A DNA stretch of 20,496 bases, from NCBI GenBank assembly GCA_902783235.1, contig CACZQG010000346.1:1-20496 (forward strand). Reading direction: 5' to 3'. Both the position numbers and the translations under genes were made by a program. Of this stretch, positions 16,953 through 20,496 are shown piece by piece (position 1 is the first letter of the stretch; each line of letters begins with the position of its first letter). Source of the DNA: an uncultured Ruminococcus sp. Its GTDB lineage: Bacteria > Bacillota > Clostridia > Oscillospirales > Ruminococcaceae. The notes beneath the pieces are model-generated. The model was not told the DNA's origin. It was given only the letters and a program-made list of their open reading frames with translations, and searched no databases.

Positions 16953-16988
16953 GGTCTGTTGTCCCGACTGATGTCGGGGCAGCAGATC
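16953..16988 (+). other. Strong intercistronic RNA hairpin
   Basis: Left arm 16953-16968 pairs with right arm 16973-16988 around a TGAT loop, giving 16 consecutive pairs, three of them G-U. The core is GTCCCGAC against GTCGGGGC. It begins 5 nt after the stop of the giant gene and ends 22 nt before ATG 17011. No T-run follows (the next bases are ACTACGGTAAAAGG), so it is not a standard intrinsic terminator. It may stabilise the upstream mRNA, act as an attenuator, or separate expression of the two halves of the operon. Confidence 0.75.
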
Positions 16989-17010
16989 ACTACGGTAAAA
17001 GGAAATCGCA

Positions 17011-17832
17011 ATGGAAAAATTGATGGATTTTATTAAGAACCACAGGATAGCAGCCATTGGAGCAGCAGTATTGATACTGCTGCTCATATTGGCAGCTATT
17101 ATACTATTATCCTTGAGTGATGACAGCAATGATGAGCAGGACGATCGTCTCTGCTTTTTTGCCGATACAGGAAAGCCGGTATATGTTTCAAGGGATGAGA
17201 ATAAACTGATTCTAGAGATATCGGGATATGATTCATCAGACCTTAGCTGGGGCATATCACCAGAGCTAAACAAGCTATATCATTCAGATTATAATACAGA
17301 TGATAATGGAAATCTTACCGTAACATTGTCTCCCATGTCACAGGGTTACCTGACTATTGATATTTCTCAGGCAGGAAAAATTGGTGAAATGGATTATAAG
17401 GCGGTAAGTGTTACTGTAGATATAATGATAAATAATGGTGAAAGCGGTGTCCTGAACTGCTTATTGGGTGATATTCATCAGCAGCTTTCAGCTGCGGGAG
17501 CGTTAGACACAGATACACCCTATTTAATAAAGGATAACAAGGTATTCTTACCCTGCGGCGGTGATTGGGAGCTGACAGCTGAGTATCCTCAGGATACGGA
17601 GAACAAGCCATATGAAGTATATACAGGCAGCAGTGATGATAATGATATTTTCTTTTACGGCGTTAATGTCAATAATACTATGTTGAGCAGTTATTTTGAA
17701 TCAAATGGTGCTGAGAGCAGTAATGAAAATGGAAGATTGATACTTAAAAGTCAACAGTTGGAGAAGGAGATATTGCTTGATTGTACTGTAGGTGCTGACG
17801 GAGATTGGAAGCTTTTGGAGGTGAAACAGTAG
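17011..17832 (+). CDS. Single-pass membrane protein with extracytoplasmic domain; unknown
   Basis: 273 residues. A short basic N-terminus (FIKNHR) and one long hydrophobic segment (~13-35, rich in Ile/Leu/Ala) without a signal-peptidase site suggest N-in/C-out topology. The remaining ~235 residues are soluble, acidic and beta-rich, with four cysteines (48, 150, 182, 258) that could form disulfides outside the cell. No catalytic motif or named domain is recognised. AAAAGGA before ATG 17011 is a good ribosome binding site, and the gene follows the hairpin. Position and topology would fit an accessory assembly protein such as a VirB8-type bitopic component, but I see no sequence similarity that supports this. 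Confidence 0.8.
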   Translation: MEKLMDFIKNHRIAAIGAAVLILLLILAAIILLSLSDDSNDEQDDRLCFFADTGKPVYVSRDENKLILEISGYDSSDLSWGISPELNKLYHSDYNTDDNGNLTVTLSPMSQGYLTIDISQAGKIGEMDYKAVSVTVDIMINNGESGVLNCLLGDIHQQLSAAGALDTDTPYLIKDNKVFLPCGGDWELTAEYPQDTENKPYEVYTGSSDDNDIFFYGVNVNNTMLSSYFESNGAESSNENGRLILKSQQLEKEILLDCTVGADGDWKLLEVKQ

Positions 17833-17833
17833 C

Positions 17834-18370
17834 GTGGCAGAAGAAAAAATTTCAAAGGAAGAAAAAAAGAATCAAAAAAAAGAGGAACAGGCTAAAAAAA
17901 AGAAGTATAACAGGCAGATAAAATCTGTTCTTACCGGCAATCTTAAAAGAGGAGAGGACGGAAAGCTGCGTGCAGGCAAAGTCCATCTTGTAACACGCTG
18001 GGGTGTGGGAGATGGTGCAAAGGAAACACTTTTATTTGGTTTGAAAAAAAAGACCTTCAGGTTTAATACTACATTCAATAATAGCAAACAGGCACTTTAT
18101 CATGCAGAGCGTGCGCTTCAGGATCTTGGACTTCGTGTTTATCTTGAATGCGAGCCTGATGCAATAGTATGCTTTGTAAAGCCTGTGGTATTTCGCCCGG
18201 TAGTTCTTGTTTTAAAGGAAAATAAAGATGAGCAGGATAAAGAAAAAAAGAAAGGCAGTCTCATACTTTATGCATTTTGCGGCAGAGCCATTATGACTTT
18301 TTTTTCTATTAAAAGAGTCGTTTCACGTTTTGAAAAGCTTGTTGGGGATAAGTTTGAAAGATTAGAATAG
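17834..18370 (+). CDS. Small Lys-rich soluble protein; unknown
   Basis: 178 residues from GTG 17834, with GGAGGTG at 17817-17823 about 10 nt upstream; it lies 1 nt after the previous stop. The first ~30 residues are extremely charged (11 Lys, many Glu) and probably helical or coiled-coil. The globular part (~45-170) has mixed alpha/beta character: a VHLVTRWGVGDG strand-turn, a helix around ALYHAERALQDLG, then VYLECEPDAIVCFV and strands around RPVVLVLKEN. A second Lys/Glu-rich loop (~135-142) precedes a helical C-terminus with an amphipathic FFSIKRVVSRFEKLV stretch. No signal peptide or convincing membrane segment is seen, so it is probably cytoplasmic or peripheral. No family is recognised. 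The gene has several A7-A8 and T8 runs. A partner role for the acidic VirB4 tail is possible by charge only. Confidence 0.78.
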   Translation: MAEEKISKEEKKNQKKEEQAKKKKYNRQIKSVLTGNLKRGEDGKLRAGKVHLVTRWGVGDGAKETLLFGLKKKTFRFNTTFNNSKQALYHAERALQDLGLRVYLECEPDAIVCFVKPVVFRPVVLVLKENKDEQDKEKKKGSLILYAFCGRAIMTFFSIKRVVSRFEKLVGDKFERLE

Positions 18371-18385
18371 CAATCATTTCAGATT

Positions 18386-18390
18386 GGAGG
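18386..18390 (+). promoter_or_regulatory. Ribosome binding site GGAGG setting a GTG start
   Basis: GGAGG lies 6 nt before GTG 18397. The first in-frame ATG is eight codons further on (18421) and has no such site, so GTG is chosen as the start of the phosphatase gene. Confidence 0.75.
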
Positions 18391-18396
18391 AAATAA

Positions 18397-20496
18397 GTGA
18401 AAAAAGCACGATTTATCAGTATGAAGAATAAGATCATAATAATGACGCTTGTGATACTATTTGTTCTTATAGCCATATTTGTACCTGTTTTATTCTATCA
18501 GAACAGTTTGATGAAAAAGGCAGGCACAAACAGTATTGATGAAATGAGAGCTCTGTCTGAGAAAAACTATAAAGATTATATGTCAAGGGATCTTTTGTAT
18601 GGTACGCAAGAGATATCCCGTAATAATGTAGAAAAGTTCAGACAGATCTTTGCAGACATATTTGAAGACCTTACTGTAATGAGAAGTGTTATAATAGATA
18701 TGTATAATCATTCTGATAATTATAAAGAAGATATACCTTCATCTCCATCCCTAAGCTATTTCAATAAAAGTGAAGTACAGCTTATAACTGCACCGGGAGC
18801 GGATCCTGAAAAATATGAGGATCTTGAATTACTGGGCAGCATGGGAAACATGATTATGTCTATGTATAAAAGCAGTAATACTGTGAATTCATGCTTTATT
18901 GCAGTTCCTGAAGGATTATATGTTACAGCTGATTCAAGTCCCAAATATAAATATGATGAAAATGATAAAATTAAAGAATTTGATTTTAAAGAGTGTCAGT
19001 GGTATAAACAAGCGATAAGCACTAAATCCTTATTCGTATCAGATGTTACAGAGGATTTCTTTACAGGGAAAAAAAAGATCGTTTGTTCTATTTCTGTTAT
19101 GATCGATAATAAGCTTTTCGCTGTAATAGGTATGGATATATTAGTGGATAAAATAAGTGAATTGATGTATGGTCCAGGGAACGACTTTCAATATCATGAC
19201 ACTGTCTGCATTCTGGATCGAAATTGTAGGGTAATAACTTGTACAAATGATCAAGATTATCTGAAGGATAAAGATACAGGAGAGTTTATTGATCTAAGAA
19301 AATCAGATGTATTTGATTTTAACAAGTTATATGATTCTATTGAGGTTTATCTGACTGTCAATCCCTCAATTGGAGAATCACACAGTTGTATAATAGATGG
19401 TCAAAAGTATCAATTTGTTCTAAACGCAATAAAGGATGTAAATATGTATTCTCTTGTTGTGGAAAATGATTATGTAGATGAATTTATTGACGACTATGAA
19501 TATAAGGTTAATGAAGATATGGTCGTATCTGATATGAAGGATGAATTTGACAGTATTCAGAAAAAGTTTACAAGACTTATGCTTGGAATAACCATTTTTG
19601 TTATTTTGTTTGCCTTCTTTTCAGCTTACTATCTGGGAAGAAGAATATCAAAGCCTATTGTACGATTTACCGAAAAGCTCGAAGCGACTAATGGGGAATT
19701 TGTGGAATTTAAGATGTCGGATGAATTCCGTACATATGATGAAATGGAGAAGATGGCACTTACCTTTGCTAAAATGAGTCTTGAAGTGCGTGAAAACATT
19801 GAAAAGAACAGAATATTGATACAGAATAAGGCACTTGTAGATGCAGATATGGGTATTGCTGCCAGAATACAGCAGCAAATGCTTCCAAGTATATTCCCGG
19901 CATTCCCTCACAGGAAGGATTTTGACATATTCGCATCAATGACTCCTGCCAAGGAGGTCGGCGGCGATCTATATGACTTTTTCCTAATAGATGAGGATCA
20001 TCTGGGTATGGTAATTGCAGATGTTTCCGGTAAGGGTGTTCCTGCTGCGATGTTTATGGCTATTTCAAAAACTCTTATAAAGAATCAGGCACGAACAGGC
20101 GAGCTTAGTCCTGCCAAAATCATCTCAGAGGTAAACGATCATCTTTGTGATGGAAATGATGAAGGCTATTTTGTAACTGTCTGGCTAGCTGTACTGGAGC
20201 TGTCAACAGGAAAGGGTAAGGCAATAAATGCAGGTCATGAGCATCCTGCATTAAAACGCAGGGATGGAAAATTTGAACTGGTAAAATATCGTCATTCCAT
20301 CTATGCAGGATTCATAAACGGATATGATTATAAGGAACATGAATTTCAGCTTTATCCCGGTGATTGCTTGTTTGTTTATACCGACGGTGTTCCCGAGGCA
20401 ACTGATGGAAATGAGGAGCTTTTTGGCACGGACAGAATGCTGGAGGCACTTAATAGTCAGCCCGAGGCATCTATTGAACAGCTTCTTTCCAATGTA
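18397..20496 (+). CDS. Membrane SpoIIE/PP2C-type serine phosphatase with extracytoplasmic sensor and HAMP (3' truncated)
   Basis: 700 codons without a stop to the window end. TM1 is at 13-34, a ~360-residue extracytoplasmic region (35-393) looks like a double-Cache-type sensor, and TM2 is at 394-413. A HAMP domain (~414-470, RRISKPI then DEMEKMALTFAKM) leads to a helical linker with AARIQQQMLPS and the PP2C/SpoIIE catalytic domain. Metal-binding signatures are GGDLYDFF (Asp524), DVSGKG (Asp542) and YTDG (Asp663). The C-terminal Asp motif should lie just past the window. Such enzymes dephosphorylate a STAS anti-anti-sigma protein, freeing it to bind its kinase; the STAS gene at 11640 in the same operon is the obvious substrate. 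It lies 26 nt after the preceding gene. An outside ligand presumably sets activity; the ligand cannot be told from sequence. Confidence 0.93.
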   Translation, partial: MKKARFISMKNKIIIMTLVILFVLIAIFVPVLFYQNSLMKKAGTNSIDEMRALSEKNYKDYMSRDLLYGTQEISRNNVEKFRQIFADIFEDLTVMRSVIIDMYNHSDNYKEDIPSSPSLSYFNKSEVQLITAPGADPEKYEDLELLGSMGNMIMSMYKSSNTVNSCFIAVPEGLYVTADSSPKYKYDENDKIKEFDFKECQWYKQAISTKSLFVSDVTEDFFTGKKKIVCSISVMIDNKLFAVIGMDILVDKISELMYGPGNDFQYHDTVCILDRNCRVITCTNDQDYLKDKDTGEFIDLRKSDVFDFNKLYDSIEVYLTVNPSIGESHSCIIDGQKYQFVLNAIKDVNMYSLVVENDYVDEFIDDYEYKVNEDMVVSDMKDEFDSIQKKFTRLMLGITIFVILFAFFSAYYLGRRISKPIVRFTEKLEATNGEFVEFKMSDEFRTYDEMEKMALTFAKMSLEVRENIEKNRILIQNKALVDADMGIAARIQQQMLPSIFPAFPHRKDFDIFASMTPAKEVGGDLYDFFLIDEDHLGMVIADVSGKGVPAAMFMAISKTLIKNQARTGELSPAKIISEVNDHLCDGNDEGYFVTVWLAVLELSTGKGKAINAGHEHPALKRRDGKFELVKYRHSIYAGFINGYDYKEHEFQLYPGDCLFVYTDGVPEATDGNEELFGTDRMLEALNSQPEASIEQLLSNV

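Noticed and set aside
16953..16988. Hairpin as an intrinsic terminator
   Set aside because: No run of T follows the stem on the plus strand.
1..20496. tRNA, rRNA, insertion sequence, integrase, relaxase or att site
   Set aside because: None was seen; the window is almost fully covered by the listed genes on one strand.

Overview
The window looks like part of one long plus-strand operon from a low-to-moderate GC Gram-positive anaerobe, probably a Clostridia/Ruminococcus-like gut or rumen bacterium. This is an inference from AT-rich codon use, Shine-Dalgarno starts, TTG/GTG start codons, and type IV secretion (T4SS) proteins of the style found in Tn1549/CTn-type elements of Clostridia. All recognised genes are on the plus strand and packed end to end: most neighbours overlap by 4 nt or are 1-2 nt apart, and the largest gap is 62 nt. 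No promoter or intrinsic terminator is visible. Both ends are cut: the first gene lacks its 5' end and the last lacks its 3' end.

Layout: (1) 1-1548, the end of a beta-helix-like protein that I cannot name. (2) 1545-11637, the T4SS core: a VirD4/TraG-like coupling ATPase, a signal-peptide/Ig-like/C-terminal-anchor protein, a TrbL/VirB6-like polytopic membrane protein with a very long disordered tail, and a VirB4-like ATPase with an N-terminal PrgI-like membrane domain and a ~370-residue acidic repeat tail. (3) 11640-11939, a stand-alone STAS anti-anti-sigma-type protein. (4) 11936-16948, a 1670-residue secreted protein that appears to be built from about eight divergent PLAT/LH2-like beta-sandwich repeats plus a C-terminal Ig-like domain. 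(5) a strong hairpin between genes, then two unrecognised genes (a single-pass membrane protein and a Lys-rich soluble protein). (6) 18397 to the end, a membrane-bound SpoIIE/PP2C phosphatase with a large extracytoplasmic sensor region and a HAMP domain.

Working model (inference): the ATPases and TrbL-like protein form an envelope-spanning export or conjugation machine. The Ig-like, beta-helix and giant PLAT-like proteins would be its surface components or substrates. The STAS protein and SpoIIE phosphatase would form a partner-switching circuit that tunes assembly, secretion or expression in response to an outside signal. The matching anti-sigma/HATPase kinase is not in the window. Neither are a relaxase, integrase, cell-wall hydrolase or VirB8-like protein, so the sequence does not decide between a mobile element and a dedicated secretion or adhesion system. 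The combination of a T4SS core, STAS/SpoIIE control and a giant repeat protein in one operon is the part most worth following up.
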